Under the pieces are notes generated by a model that worked only from the letters and a program-made list of their open reading frames with translations, was not told the DNA's origin and ran no database searches. From positions 1 to 64,000 of the forward strand of contig JAJJXM010000083.1 in NCBI GenBank assembly GCA_024516155.1: a DNA stretch of 64,000 bases. Reading direction: 5' to 3'. Positions 19,258 through 32,147 of this stretch are shown here, piece after piece. The first letter of the stretch is position 1, and each line of letters opens with the position of its first letter. The position numbers and the translations under genes were made by a program. This stretch comes from Pyronema omphalodes. Taxonomy: Eukaryota > Ascomycota > Pezizomycetes > Pezizales > Pyronemataceae.

Positions 19258-22200
19258 ATTCTTATTGATGTATGTATTTACAGAAAGTAACGGAATGCTT
19301 ATTGATATATGTATTTACAGAAAGTAACGGAATTTTCTATTGATGTATGTATTTGCAGCTGGTGGGCTCTCCCTCTCCAACTGGTTTAGACTGGTCCGCA
19401 CTGGGATCGTGGTTACTCGGGTGCTTGTGCAGGGTGTCTGTCATCCCTGGAGATGTCATGGTTCCCGATTCCGAACGCTCCAGGTCAAAGACAAGATGAG
19501 AGACAAAAATGCGCAGTGCCAGTGAGCCAGTGAGCCAGTGACCACACAGTCGCGTAACAAAATCAATCGCTTTCTTTTCGCTAGACAGGTAGCATGCAAT
19601 CTGGCTCACGATACAGTAGACAGGTTCTGGTTTACTTGCTATTCTACAAGCAAGTACCGCAGTCTCAGCCACACGGGGAGCGCAATATTCCTTTCCAGTA
19701 CTACAAAGCGCGTTGCTGTTCGCGTATCTCAAACGCGCACCGAAAAGCTGGAATAATCCCCCCCAAACGCGCACGCTTCCGAGCGCGCGCACCAGACTGC
19801 TGCAGTTGCTATGTAGCGCGCACCAGATCAGACGTACAGTTTTAATGTTTCTTACCGTTTTCATGTTCCAACAACTGTTCAAAAACCGTGGAAAATTGTG
19901 CAGAGTGAACCGTGAAAGAATGTGTATCAAGGCGCACACTTAGGGCAGAAGTGGAGGATAAGGAAAAAGTGGAGTCAAGGAGAAGCTGCGGAAGCTGCGG
20001 AAGCAGTAGAAGCGGATTGAAGCCGGATTGAAGCCGGATTGTAGACGAAGAAGTCGCCGAGAAACGGATTGAAGGCGGATTGTAGACGAAGAAGTCGCCG
20101 AGAAGACAAAGGGAAGGAGCAAAGCGAGAGAGAAGCGGGGAGAACAGAGTAGGCATCTGTCGTATAGTCCCGCTGCGCTCTCAAGCGTCGACAGAATTGC
20201 TGGAAAAAAAAGACTATGCTAAGCGCGCTCCTGATAGATGCCGTCCCTAATGTAAAGCGTCAACTGGATTGAACTATGAGAGGGGTCAAGGCTGACCTGT
20301 CGTCTACACGAGCCTGTGCGCCTGTGGTGAAATGAGGTGTATAATCGGGATTGAAGCATTATTGAAGCATTCGGTATTGAAGTATTATTGAAGCATTTTC
20401 TCGAGGATATGCCGTTATAGTCTCGGGGAACAGTGTAAAATGTCTGACACGTTTTGTGAAGAAAGCCGTGGAAAGATACATGTAGCGTCTTGTGTTGACC
20501 ATATCAGTGGTATATGGGCCGTGTTATACAGAGGTGATAGATGGAGTGTCAATACGACGTTAGAACGATATGCCGTTGATTTCAATAGGGTATACAGAAA
20601 CCCAGCAGAAGACACTGAAAGCAAATTCCATAAGCCCGTAGTTTCATTGCATGCCTTCGTGAGCGGCGTAAGATATACATTGCTCCAAAGTATACGGCTT
20701 CCGGAGGAAGTCTTTATCATTTTCTTCTTTTGAGTCAGTCCGGTTTCTTGAATGGAAGTTAGAATGCGATTCCTCGCGCAAGGGTTCACCCGGAGATGTC
20801 CTTCACAGGATGTTGGAGTGATCTTGCCTCGATGCACCAGTGCTAATAATGAAAACTTGCGAACCCTCGAGCGATATCGCAGTTCACCCGTATCAACTAT
20901 TGACACCCTCTAAAGTGATATCATCATACTCCGATCCTCTGTTTGGTGCTGAAACGAAGAGTTCAATATCTGCAGATTCACGCGTTGATTCAGTACTAGG
21001 CATGATCTATCACTCGTTCTGATTTTCATCGTGCATGCACCAGGCGTCCATACAGCTTAATGCCATCCTATTGATCATTGCTCAACAGTGAGTATACCTT
21101 TATTGCTGCGTGTAACTATTTTACACTTTTGAATACAAACTTTGACGTAAAGAATAAACGGTCTGATCCTACTTCATGGTTATCACGCGAACAGGTCTCA
21201 TGGCCGGTTCAATCCAACGGTGCCCTTGAAAGAAGTCAGTAATCGATAAAGCCTTTATAGTGATGCATAGCAGTCAAATTGTAATCTGTAGAGTATTTTG
21301 AGAATTAGATGCACCACACTAACACTGTATCAAACGACCCAACGCAAAAAAGGCCCACTTCTCTGCCAACCGCGAAGGTCAGAGCAGAAAAGTGGGCCAA
21401 CTATACAATGAGAATCAAAAATCAGTTGAGACAGAGATGAATTGCAGACATATAGCAAAAGTGTTTTGGCTTTAACCAGTCAATGCTGGCCTTCTCCAAA
21501 TTCCCATCGTCCGATGCGCAACCGTGCAATTGGGGATACTCGCAACTTAATCGAGAGTTTGATGAAAAAACAACGCAAGCACAAAACAAAACAACGCAAG
21601 TACAAAACAAAACAAAGTAAATAGCAAATAAACAACAAGTAAATAGCAAATCTTGGCTTTAACCAGAAAACGCTGGGCTTCTCCAAGTTCCCAATCTTCC
21701 ATCGGCCAATTGGGGATACTCGCAACTCAATCGAGCGTTTGATGAAAAAGCAACGCAAATAAATAGCAAATATATGGCAACAGTAAATAGCAATTATATG
21801 GTAGATATATGGCAATTATATGGTAGATATATGGCAGAATATGGCAGAATATGGTATTATATGGCTCACTATGGTAGTATATGGCGGAATATGGTAGTAG
21901 ACTGTGAAGGGGGACACGTAGGCATAATATAGTCAAAATCGGAACGTCTTTACTGGAGTCAGCTGAACCAACATGCCAAGTTTCCAACATTATCATATGC
22001 AGCGTATCTTCTTCCTGTTGCCGTTGCCTCCGTTATCATGTGGAACAGTGTATCTTCTTCCTGTTTCCGTTGCCTCCGTTATCATGTGGAACAGTGTATC
22101 TTCTTCCTGTTTCCGTTGCTTCAGTCATTGCTTTTTCAAAGATTCCGAGTCCCAGTGACATAACCTGCTGATTTCATGGGTCGCGGCATTTTGTCTGGGA

Positions 22201-22784
22201 TAGGAAATACGTCGAATCAGGGCAAGTAAGAAACAAGCGGTGATATGGCGTGATGTTGCTTCCGGACTTTGGGTTCATTTGGTATGTGCGTAGACACGGA
22301 TATTTTTGTGTTCGTCTTCACAATCCTTTCGAACCCCAATTCTTCACATTGCTTTCGAACCCTAATTCTTCACAATTCTTTCGAACCATATTTCTTCACA
22401 GTTCTTTCCAACCATATTTCTTCACAGTTCTTTCCATCCCAATTCTGCTGTTTGATTGCATAACTAGTACGAGAACAAATTGTCATCCTCCGTTTTGCAA
22501 TCTCATTAACGCCGTCTGTGTTGGGAGGAGTCCTGCACGGCGAGTCGGGGAGGGGCTGCGAGCACACAGGCAAGTTGGGTTCGAGCACAAGGCAAGTTGG
22601 GTGCACGAGGATCGGAATTTGTGATCTAGATATGTATTGTAGATGTAGTTTTTGTATATTCATTGTGGATATATTTGTATATACTCACTACTAGGTGCAG
22701 TGAGGACATGTGCTGCAAGGAATCAAAGCAATGACATCTCCGAGATAGCCGGGTGTATTGACAGGGAAGAGAAAAAGTAACGGA
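19258..22784 (+). repeat. Macrosatellite unit 3 (3,527 bp)
   Basis: Apparently identical copy of unit 2, implying very recent duplication or conversion. If the identity held over the full 3,527 bp, an assembler could also have duplicated or collapsed units here, so copy number should be checked with long reads. Confidence 0.92.
21352..21398 (+). repeat. Conserved satellite hairpin, unit 3
   Basis: Identical to the unit 2 hairpin, stem and loop. Confidence 0.85.
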
Positions 22785-24885
22785 ATTCTTATTGATGTAT
22801 GTATTTACAGAAAGTAACGGAATGCTTATTGATATATGTATTTACAGAAAGTAACGGAATTTTCTATTGATGTATGTATTTGCAGCTGGTGGGCTCTCCC
22901 TCTCCAACTGGTTTAGACTGGTCCGCACTGGGATCGTGGTTACTCGGGTGCTTGTGCAGGGTGTCTGTCATCCCTGGAGATGTCATGGTTCCCGATTCCG
23001 AACGCTCCAGGTCAAAGACAAGATGAGAGACAAAAATGCGCAGTGCCAGTGAGCCAGTGAGCCAGTGACCACACAGTCGCGTAACAAAATCAATCGCTTT
23101 CTTTTCGCTAGACAGGTAGCATGCAATCTGGCTCACGATACAGTAGACAGGTTCTGGTTTACTTGCTATTCTACAAGCAAGTACCGCAGTCTCAGCCACA
23201 CGGGGAGCGCAATATTCCTTTCCAGTACTACAAAGCGCGTTGCTGTTCGCGTATCTCAAACGCGCACCGAAAAGCTGGAATAATCCCCCCCAAACGCGCA
23301 CGCTTCCGAGCGCGCGCACCAGACTGCTGCAGTTGCTATGTAGCGCGCACCAGATCAGACGTACAGTTTTAATGTTTCTTACCGTTTTCATGTTCCAACA
23401 ACTGTTCAAAAATCGTGGAAAATTGTGCAGAGTGAACCGTGAAAGAATGTGTATCAAGGCGCACACTTAGGGCAGAAGTGGAGGATAAGGAGAAAGTGGA
23501 GTCAAGGAGAAGCTGCGGAAGCAGTAAAGGCGGATTGAAGCCGGATTGTAGACGAAGAAGTCGCCGAGAAGCGGATTGAAGGCGGATTATAGACGAGGGA
23601 GTGGTGGAGACGACAAAGGGAAGGAGTAAAGCGAGAGAGAAGCGAGAGAGAGGCGGGGAGAACAGAGCAGACATCTGTCGTACAGTCCCGCTGCGCTCTC
23701 AAGCGTGGATAGAATCGCTGGAAGACTATGCTAAGCGCGCTCCTGATAAATGCCGTCCCTAATGTAAAGCGTCAACTGAATTGAACTATGAGAGGGGTCA
23801 AGGCTGACCTGTCGTCTACACGAGACTGTGCGCCTGTGGTGGAATGAGGTGTATAATCGGTATTGAAGCATTATTGAAGCATTCGGTATTGAAGCATTAT
23901 TGAAGCATTTTCTCGAGGATATGCAGTTATAGTCCCGGGGAACAGTGTAAAATGTCTGACACGTTTTGTGAGGAAAGCCGTAGAAAGATATATGTAGCGT
24001 CTTGTGTCGGCCGTAGAAGATATATGTAGCGTCTTGTGTTGACCGTATCAGTGGTATATGGGGCGTGTTATACAGAGGTGATAGATGGAGTGTCAATACG
24101 ACGTTAGAACGATATGCCGTTGATTTCAATAGGGTATACAGAAAACCAGCAGAAGACACTGAAAGCAAATTCCATAAGCCCGTAGTTTCATTGCATGCCT
24201 TCGTGAGCGGCGTAAGATATACATTGCTCCAAAGTATACGGCTTCCGGAGGAAGTCTTTATCATTTTCTTCTTTTGAGTCAGTCCGGTTTCTTGAATAGA
24301 AGTTAGAATGCGATTCCTCGCGCAAGGGTTCACCCGGAGATGTCCTTCACAGGATGTTGGAGTGATCTTGCCTCGATGCACCTGTGCTAATAATGAAAAC
24401 TTGCGAACCCTCGAGTGATGTCGCAGTTCACCCGTATCAATTATTGACACCCTCTAAAGGGATATAATCATACTCCGATCCTCTGTTTGGTGCTGAAACG
24501 AAGAGTTCAATAATCTCGGTTTCACGCGTTGATTCAGTACTAGGCATGATCTATCACTCGTTCTGATCTTCATCGGGCATGCACCAGGCGTCCATACAGC
24601 TCAATACCATCATATCGATTATCACTGAATATTGAGTATAACCACCGTCACCGTGTGTAATAAGTGAAGACTTTCAAATACATGGAGTCTGGCATAAGAA
24701 ATACAGAATCTGGTCCTACTTCATGGCCAGCGGGGGCTAGTTCAGTCCACCGGTACACTTGAAAGAAGTCGGTAATCGATAAAACCCTTCATCGTGATCA
24801 CTACCAATCAATTTATGATATACAGAGTACTATAAGGCTTAAAAGTACCATGCCAACACTACCTGAAATGACTTAACGCAAAAAA

Positions 24886-24932
24886 GGCCCACTTCTCTGC
24901 CAACCGCGAAGGTCAGAGCAGAAAAGTGGGCC
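24886..24932 (+). repeat. Conserved satellite hairpin, unit 4
   Basis: Stem identical to the other units although the sequence before it (24,790-24,875) has diverged strongly from units 1-3. Confidence 0.85.
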
Positions 24933-26398
24933 AACTATTTAATGAGGATTAGATGTCAATTGAGACAGAGATGAATTGCAGACATATAGCAAAAGTGTTT
25001 TGGCTTTAACCAGACAAAGCTGGCCTTCTCCAAATTCCCATCGTCCGATGCGCAACCGTGCAATTGGGGATACTCGCAACTTAATCGAGAGTTTGATGAA
25101 AAAACAACGCAAGTACAAAACAAAACAACGCAAGTACAAAACAAAACAAAGTAAATAGCAAATAAACAACAAGTAAATAGCAAATCTTGGCTTTAACCAG
25201 AAAACGCTGGGCTTCTCCAAGTTCCCAATCTTCCATCGGCCAATTGGGGATACTCGCAACTCAATCGAGCGTTTGATGAAAAAGCAAAGCAAATATATGG
25301 CAACAGTAAATAGCAATTATATGGTAGATATATGGCAATTATATGGTAGATATATGGCAATTGTATGGTAGATATATGGCAGAATATTTCAGAATATGGT
25401 ATTATATGGCTCACTATGGTAGTATATGGCGGAATATGGTAGTAGACTGTGAAGGGGGACACGTAGGCATAATATAGTCAAAAACGGAACGTCTTCACTG
25501 GAGTCAGCTAAACCAACATGCCAAGTTTCCAACATTATCATATGCAGTGTATCATCTTCCTGTTGCCGTTGTCTACGTTATCGTACCATCTTCCTGTTTC
25601 CGTTGCTTCTGTCTTTGCTTTTTCAAAGATTTTGAGTCCTAGTGACATAACCTGCTGATTTCATGGGTCACGGCATTTTGTCTGGGATAGGAAATACGTC
25701 GAATCAGGGCAAGTAAGAAACAAGCGGTGATATGGCGTGATGTTGCTTCCGGACTTTGGGTTCATTTGGTATGTGCGTAAACTTCAATTCTTCCTCCATC
25801 TGTTCTCTCTCCTCTGTATGTAAGCCGTACCCAAACTCCTGCTCCATATATCCGTGAAAACGGCTTTTGCGTCGGTTTACTTTGCCTTCTTGCTGATCTC
25901 TGACTACTGTAGCATCTATCATCACAACGTGACAGTTCCAGCTTACCAAGCATAAATCGGTGCCGTCTTCGGTACAAACCCAGATGTCTTGTGTTCGTAT
26001 TCACAATTCTTTCGAATCCCAATTCTTCGCCATTCTTTCGAACCCTAATTCTCCACAGTTCTTTCCAACCCCAATCCTGCTGTTTGATTTCATTACTAAC
26101 ACCAGTGCAAATCGTCATCCCCCGTTATGCAATCTCATTAACGCCGTCTGTGTTGGAAGGAGTCCTGCACGGCGAGTCGGGGAGGGGGCTGCGAGCACAC
26201 CGGCAAGTTGGGTTCAAGCACACAGGCAAGTTGGGTTCACGAGGATGGAATTTGTGATTTAGATATGTATTGTAGATGTAGTTTTTGTATATTCATTGTG
26301 GATATATTTGTATATACCCACTACTAGGTGCAGTGAGGACATGTGCTGCAGGGAATCAAAGCAATGACATCTCCGAGATACCCGGGTGTATTGACAGG

Positions 26399-26412
26399 GA
26401 AGAGAAAAAGTA
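26399..26412. other. Target-site duplication of half-LINE copy B, left
   Basis: GAAGAGAAAAAGTA, identical to 28,399-28,412. The same sequence occurs once, uninterrupted, at the junctions between the other satellite units. Confidence 0.9.
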
Positions 26413-28398
26413 GAACACCACACGGCAACGGCGACCCCCCCCCTGCATTCTCAACAACGAGCACCGAAACCCCCGGTCTTCTCATCGGATTCGGATTCGC
26501 AGCACTCTGTTACGTTATTCGCTGAGTTTTCAGGGAATTCTACGTCGTTTTTGTTGACTTTTGTCGCAAAATCAGAGTTTTCACGAGTTTTGGCTTACCC
26601 CACCTCACGAAATGTCGCCAAAACAACGACAGAACAACGCCCAACGATCGAAACGGTCCGAAAACGCGTACAATGTTCTAGCCGACCTTCCTCATGATGG
26701 ATCTACTCCTACTCTTGATGGAAGAGATGGAAAAGTTGATGAAGTTGATGGAAACTTCGCTGGAAAGCCCTTCCAGAGCGTGGTCTTGGCAGGACCACCA
26801 GTTCCTTCGGCTTCAACACAGCAGCAACAGGCGACAACTGACCAAAGCCGGTTCAGTACATACCGTCGCAATATTGTTTCTGCCATTAATCAGGCAGCCC
26901 TGGTTGATGACAATTATGCCTCCCTTGAGCAACTGTTTTATGACAGCTACCCCGAAGTCACTGGAGCCAGCTTCCTGGGGATACAACAGATCCATCAGGA
27001 CACACAGCGACGCTTCAATACCCTCGATGAATCCATACGCAACAACAGCGATGCGATACACAGCAGATTGGACGTCATGATGACCAAATTCAACGATCTG
27101 CTCAGCGAAAACACGAAGCTGCGCGCAGCATACGACTCTACACAGGCAGAAACAGCAGCTCTCAAGGCTGCTGTGGACGCTCTGACGAAGAAAATCGACG
27201 AACAGCAACAAGTCATTTCGGCGCCCCCCTCACCGAACCTCACGGCCTCTTCCACAGCGATGGAAGAGATGACTATGCAACTGTCCGTCGTCCAACATGA
27301 CATTCAGGATGTCCTGGACGCTGTTCGTAACCCTCCTGGCAAGAGAAAGCGAAGGGGAAGCGACCAGAACACCAAACCCACCTCACCGACAAACAGAAGA
27401 CCGGTGAACCACAAACCGAGAGCGGCATCACCGGTGCGAAGCCTGATGCACTCAAAACATGCGACTACCGCCGCCCAGGACAAGCTTGATGCCCTCAAGC
27501 CTATGTCCCCCCTACCTCTCCTGGCGATCACGTCGACCGAAGCGACACCGGAACCTCACCCTGACAGTTCATCTGTTCAGGACACACCTCTACCCGACGC
27601 CCCAAGCACTGCCCCTGCTGAGTCGAACGGATGGAAGACTGTGGAGGCGAAGGCTACGCAGAGGAAGAAGCAGAAAGCGAAGGCGACGACACCTACGGCA
27701 GCGACACCCAGCAAGACCCCTACAACAAAGACTGGTGGCCGGGGAAAGAATACCCACCAACCCAGAACGACAACCTCCTCTGCAAAGAAGACTTGGGCAG
27801 AAGTCGTCAAGAGCGGAGGCATCAACGTCCAGATTGTGCTTGGGAATGGCAATCTTGGACTGACAACACCACCGACAAGAAGGGGAGAGAGGCGAGGGGG
27901 AGCAGCGAGGAGGCTGAGGAAGAAGGAAGGAGAAGGGGAGAGAGGGGAGGAGAAGAGGGGCAGGGCAGGCCCGGGCGTCTCAAAGGGCAAAGAGTCAGGA
28001 GACACCGGCGGAGGAGGTGAGAGAGGAGAGGAGAGTGGGGGCGCGGGTGGCCCGGAGGCTGTTTAACTTTGCTTTGGTTTTGTTTTTGCTTTGTGGAGGA
28101 AATAAAGGAGGGAAAATGGTTAAAAACGGGAGGGGAAGGGAGGAGGACAGGGGGGAACGACCCGGCGAGGTGGCCCCCGAGCGAACAGGGCTCTTGGAAC
28201 CGAAGACGCGAGAAGGATTATACCACAGAGGGAACATCAGGGATACTACGACCCTGCCACCAAAGACCGCTCTGGGGCGCATCCCAGTGAGCAACCGGAG
28301 TAACATCTGGAAACTCAAGTATGTACATTACAAAGAGTAGCCTCCGCCATAACCTTACGGTTGCATGCGAGTATGAGGAAATAAATAAATAAATAAAA
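26413..28398 (+). mobile_element. Half-LINE-like non-LTR element, copy B (longest copy)
   Basis: A 1,986-bp insertion in satellite unit 4, flanked by the 14-bp direct repeat GAAGAGAAAAAGTA (26,399-26,412 and 28,399-28,412). The uninterrupted target is visible in the other units (for example 15,708-15,725). The layout is about 200 bp of 5' sequence, a 484-codon ORF, 330 bp of 3' sequence and a tail of repeated TAAA. It is nearly identical to copy A at 1,778-3,571. There is no reverse transcriptase or endonuclease frame between ORF and tail, so mobility must have been supplied in trans. Confidence 0.9.
26612..28066 (+). CDS. ORF1-like protein of the half-LINE, copy B
   Basis: Intact 484-codon frame from ATG 26,612 (CTCACGAAATG) to TAA 28,064-28,066, the same length as in copy A. 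I noticed only a few residue differences between the two, for example QDT for QDA, SRLDV for SRFDV and NTKPTS for NTEPTS. Middle part probably a coiled coil, C-terminal part very basic with TWAEVVKSGGINVQIV, no cysteine knuckle. It may act as an RNA-binding ORF1/gag-like protein. That both copies keep an open frame suggests either recent spread or a need for the protein in cis. Confidence 0.62.
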   Translation: MSPKQRQNNAQRSKRSENAYNVLADLPHDGSTPTLDGRDGKVDEVDGNFAGKPFQSVVLAGPPVPSASTQQQQATTDQSRFSTYRRNIVSAINQAALVDDNYASLEQLFYDSYPEVTGASFLGIQQIHQDTQRRFNTLDESIRNNSDAIHSRLDVMMTKFNDLLSENTKLRAAYDSTQAETAALKAAVDALTKKIDEQQQVISAPPSPNLTASSTAMEEMTMQLSVVQHDIQDVLDAVRNPPGKRKRRGSDQNTKPTSPTNRRPVNHKPRAASPVRSLMHSKHATTAAQDKLDALKPMSPLPLLAITSTEATPEPHPDSSSVQDTPLPDAPSTAPAESNGWKTVEAKATQRKKQKAKATTPTAATPSKTPTTKTGGRGKNTHQPRTTTSSAKKTWAEVVKSGGINVQIVLGNGNLGLTTPPTRRGERRGGAARRLRKKEGEGERGEEKRGRAGPGVSKGKESGDTGGGGERGEESGGAGGPEAV

Positions 28399-28412
28399 GA
28401 AGAGAAAAAGTA
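28399..28412. other. Target-site duplication of half-LINE copy B, right
   Basis: Right partner of 26,399-26,412. It follows the TAAA tail and restores the satellite sequence TAACGGAATTC. Confidence 0.9.
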
Positions 28413-28417
28413 ACGGA

Positions 28418-31400
28418 ATTCTTATTGATGTATGTATTTACAGAAAGTAACGGAATGCTTATTGATATATGTATTTACAGAAAGTAACGGAATTTTCTAT
28501 TGATGTATGTATTTGCAGCTGGTGGCTTCTCCTCTCCAACTGGTTTCGCTGAGATCGTGGTTACTCGGGTGCTTGTGCAGGGTGTCTGTCATGCACGGAG
28601 ATGTCATGGTTCCGATTCCGACAAGATGAGAGACAAAAATGAACAGTGCCAGTGAGTTAGTGACCACACAGTCGCATAACCAAATCAATCGGTTTCTTTT
28701 CGCTAGACAGGTAGCATGCTCATCATCTGGCGGACGATAGACAGGTTTTAGTTGGGTTGCATATTCTACAAAGAATTATTGCAGTCTGGGATCAGTCAAT
28801 TGAGCCTGGGAGCGAAATTACTGAAAAGATCGAACAATAGCAACGAAAAGCAGACATATGGAAGGTTACTGTAAAGAGAGAAAGGTCAGTGAATAGATCT
28901 AATGATGTGAAGAAAAATAAAGAAAAGGTAAGATAGAGTGAAATCGAGAGTAGGATAACTGGAAGAGAGAGAAGTTATTAGAAAGATCGAAGAATGATGG
29001 CAACAGGAATACACACGCTCTCAAAGAGGACTACAGAAAATGAAAGGAAATGAGTGATGGGATCATATAATGAAAAGATGAGTCGGTGTGATAAGGTATA
29101 AAGCTGAGAGATTTAGAAAAGAACGGAAGTTGGTAAAGGGATCCTGCAGATCAAGAAAGGGAAATGAAAAGAAAAAGCACCTTTCATTAAGTATGGGCAG
29201 GTATAAGAGGTGAGTCCGTGAATACAAGAACAGTTAGGAAAAGTATCAGGAGAGAGGAGTAAGAGGGAATCCAAGTAACAAAAAGAAGAGATGCAGGGCG
29301 GAATTCGAAGGAAGAGAAGACATGCACGATTGAAGCGGAGCCAGCAACAAAAAGAAGAGACGGGGGGAGTAGAAGGTATGAAAGACCGACGTATTCTTTT
29401 GAAGCTGGGTATTGGAAAAGCAGAACGAAAAAAAGACATACATTTATCTGGGCTTTACGGAAGATTCGGTCTTCTCCCAGATTCCCAGTGGGTGGGGATA
29501 CTCTGATCGAGTGTTTGATAAGAATAAGAAGTAGAACAATTGCCCAGCAAAGATATGCGAGGAGAAAACAAAACAAAACAAAAACAAAGATCCGCAAAAT
29601 ATGGTAAAATATTTCGAATATATGTCAAAAAATATTATATCATACAACGCCGACACAGAAAGAAAGGAAAGGAGACAAGGGGGTGGAAGGGGTGTTTATA
29701 TAGCTGATTATTTGGTCGAAAGCGTAGAGATGCTAAATTGTACGTCCTGCTGGCGAACAGGCGTCAGATCAGAGAATGACAAGAGCTAGACAATGAGAAC
29801 AAATGGCAAAAGAAGCAAAACAAGGAAATTCTCGCAATTGGTGGCACCCTACCAGGCCTAAAACTTGCTCATGTTTATCACTCGATCTGAATGGCCTTCT
29901 TGGAAGATAGTACTGGATGCATAGAGATGCCACATTGTGAGTCATGCTGCCAAATGGGCCTCGGATGAAGGAATGACAAGAGGTGGAAAACAAGAAAAAA
30001 CAGCTCAAGCAATAAAACAAGGAAAAACAGCATGAGCAACAAAGCAAGGAAAACGCCATAAGCAACGAAACAGGGATTTTTTCGGAATTGCTGGCACTCT
30101 GTGAGGCCTGGAACTTGCTCATGTCTGTCACTCGATCTGAATTGCTTTCTGTGAAGCCTGGAACTTGCTCATGTCTGTCACGATGTTCGAATAGCCATCC
30201 GCCCTTGGACGGACACAATCAGAGTAGACAACAGTTACCCTATCTTGAGTTTGCATCTCTGTCTTGCTGCTTGGGGCGGCTACTTTCCCTCGACAAGAAT
30301 CACCACGTGACTATTGACCGCATCGCATCTGCTACCCCATCCACTGTCATTTGCGAGTGATGCGCTGCGAAGAAAAAATGCAGTTCAAGGTGATACAAAA
30401 AAGTGATGATTCTTATTCTATTTATTCTATTTGATCAAAATCGACAGTGTAAGGTATATCGACATACACCAGGCCCGCTCCTTCTCGATACAAGACTAAC
30501 CACCGTCTTTTTTGAGACATCCAGTGCACCCACTTGTATCGAACAAGACATTATCTTTGATGTTTAAATAGAAAAGTTGCATTATGGAATCACAATTAAT
30601 TTTCGAGTTTTATTCATCCAGTTGAACCATACTTTATTCGGGAGTGTTTATTCATTTATCTCAATCCGACTTCCTTCGCGAGTGACAACACCTGAATACA
30701 CGGGTGACAATTTCGAGTGACAGTGCATGACTAATTCAGGCGTGCCAATCGACCCGAGGGCACAGTGGCGAGTGGGCATACCTGCACTGATCAACAGCAA
30801 CCACTGGCATACTTTGACTGCACAAACACAACGAATTATGTATAGTGATCTTATGAAAACAAAAAAATTACCTGATTAAAACAAAACAATTTACAAACAT
30901 ATAATTAAAACAAAAAAAGTTACATAATTAAAATAAAGTTCATTCGCAAGTAGCAGCAACTGAATACAAAAGGGACACATATACGGTGTTGCCATAGCCA
31001 GCGAAAGGGCTCTCACAGCTATACAGTCTAGTCACAGCGAGCGAGAGTGGTAGGCACAGCAAGCGAGAGTGGTCCACATACACCGACGGTGCTGTCACAG
31101 CAGAGGAGTGTTCTTGAAAGGCCCGTTCCGTTCTCACGTGATTCATTGAAAACACAAAAACTGTTCAAAAATGAAAGAATTACATTGCGTGCTGAATGAG
31201 AAAGATGGACAAGAATTTATACTTGATATTCAATCAAACCGTTACATGTTTGGATCAACTGACATTTGAGCGTAGCAACAGCTTGATACAAATGCGACAT
31301 GCGGTGTCTAGACACGCAAGCGAGAGTGGTCTACATACACCGACGGTGCTGTCAGCGAGCAACAGTGGTCTTGCTAGACCCGTGCTCACGTGACTAATTG

Positions 31401-32147
31401 TAACCACTGGCGAGTAGACAGGTATACTTGCACTGATAGACTGCAACAACTGGCGAGTGGGCATACTTGCACTGCACAAACACAACAAATTATGTATATT
31501 CCAAATTGATCATTAATATTTAAAGTTTTCATTATTCTTCTATATTCCTCAGCCTGTAAATTTATTCATCTTGTAGATTCATTCATGACATGCCCGAGTG
31601 ACAGCGCGTGACTAGTACACGCATGCTCATGGACACCCTCTGCTTCATCGATGCTCTCTGCCTCGACACCGTCTGCCTCGTCGAGCCTCTACCCAGTCGA
31701 CACTCTGCCTCAGTGAGCTCCTCACTTACCTCGACCCTACCCAGCCCAGTCGCCCCGGGAGTTCTATCCGAGGTACCGCTTGACAGCGACAGGGATGAAT
31801 CACTAGACTACTAGTGCACAGTGTCATGCTCCATCATGCAATCTCCACCATGCCGTGTGGGATGGGAGGAGTCGAGCACGGCGAGTGGGGGAGGGGCTGC
31901 AAGCACACAAGCAAGTTGGGTTCGAGCACACCGGCAAGTTGGGTTCGAGCACACAGGCAAGTTGGGTTCCCGAGGATGGAATTTGTGATCTAGATATGTA
32001 TTGTAGATGTAGTTTTTGTATATTCATTGTGGATATATTTGTATATACTCACTACTAGGTGCAGTGAGGACATGTGCTGCAGGGAATCAAAGCAATGAAT
32101 CTCCGAGATACCCGGGTGTATTGACAGGGAAGAGAAAAAGTAACGGA
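28418..32147 (+). repeat. Macrosatellite unit 5, strongly diverged centre
   Basis: The first 420 bp (to about 28,835) and last 290 bp (from about 31,855) match the other units. The 3 kb between them is mostly different. Only a weak relative of the 100-bp sub-repeat is recognisable (29,448-29,520). The hairpin is missing. The unit contains repeats of its own: GAGAGTGG/CACAGCGAGC and CACCGACGGTGCTGTCA motifs (30,990-31,360, twice), and TGGAACTTGCTCATGTCTGTCAC-like segments at 29,865, 30,110 and 30,160. I see no gene. Confidence 0.8.

Larger units (their letters stand above)
22785..28417 (+). repeat. Macrosatellite unit 4, mosaic, interrupted by half-LINE copy B
   Basis: About 3.63 kb once the half-LINE (26,413-28,398 plus one target duplication) is left out. 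The first 600 bp follow unit 2. From about 23,390-23,411 the sequence switches to the unit 1 type (CAAAAATCGTGG, and the same 13-bp-shorter AAGCAGTAAAGG region). After about 24,380 it diverges from both. This is the expected trace of unequal crossing-over or conversion. Confidence 0.88.
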
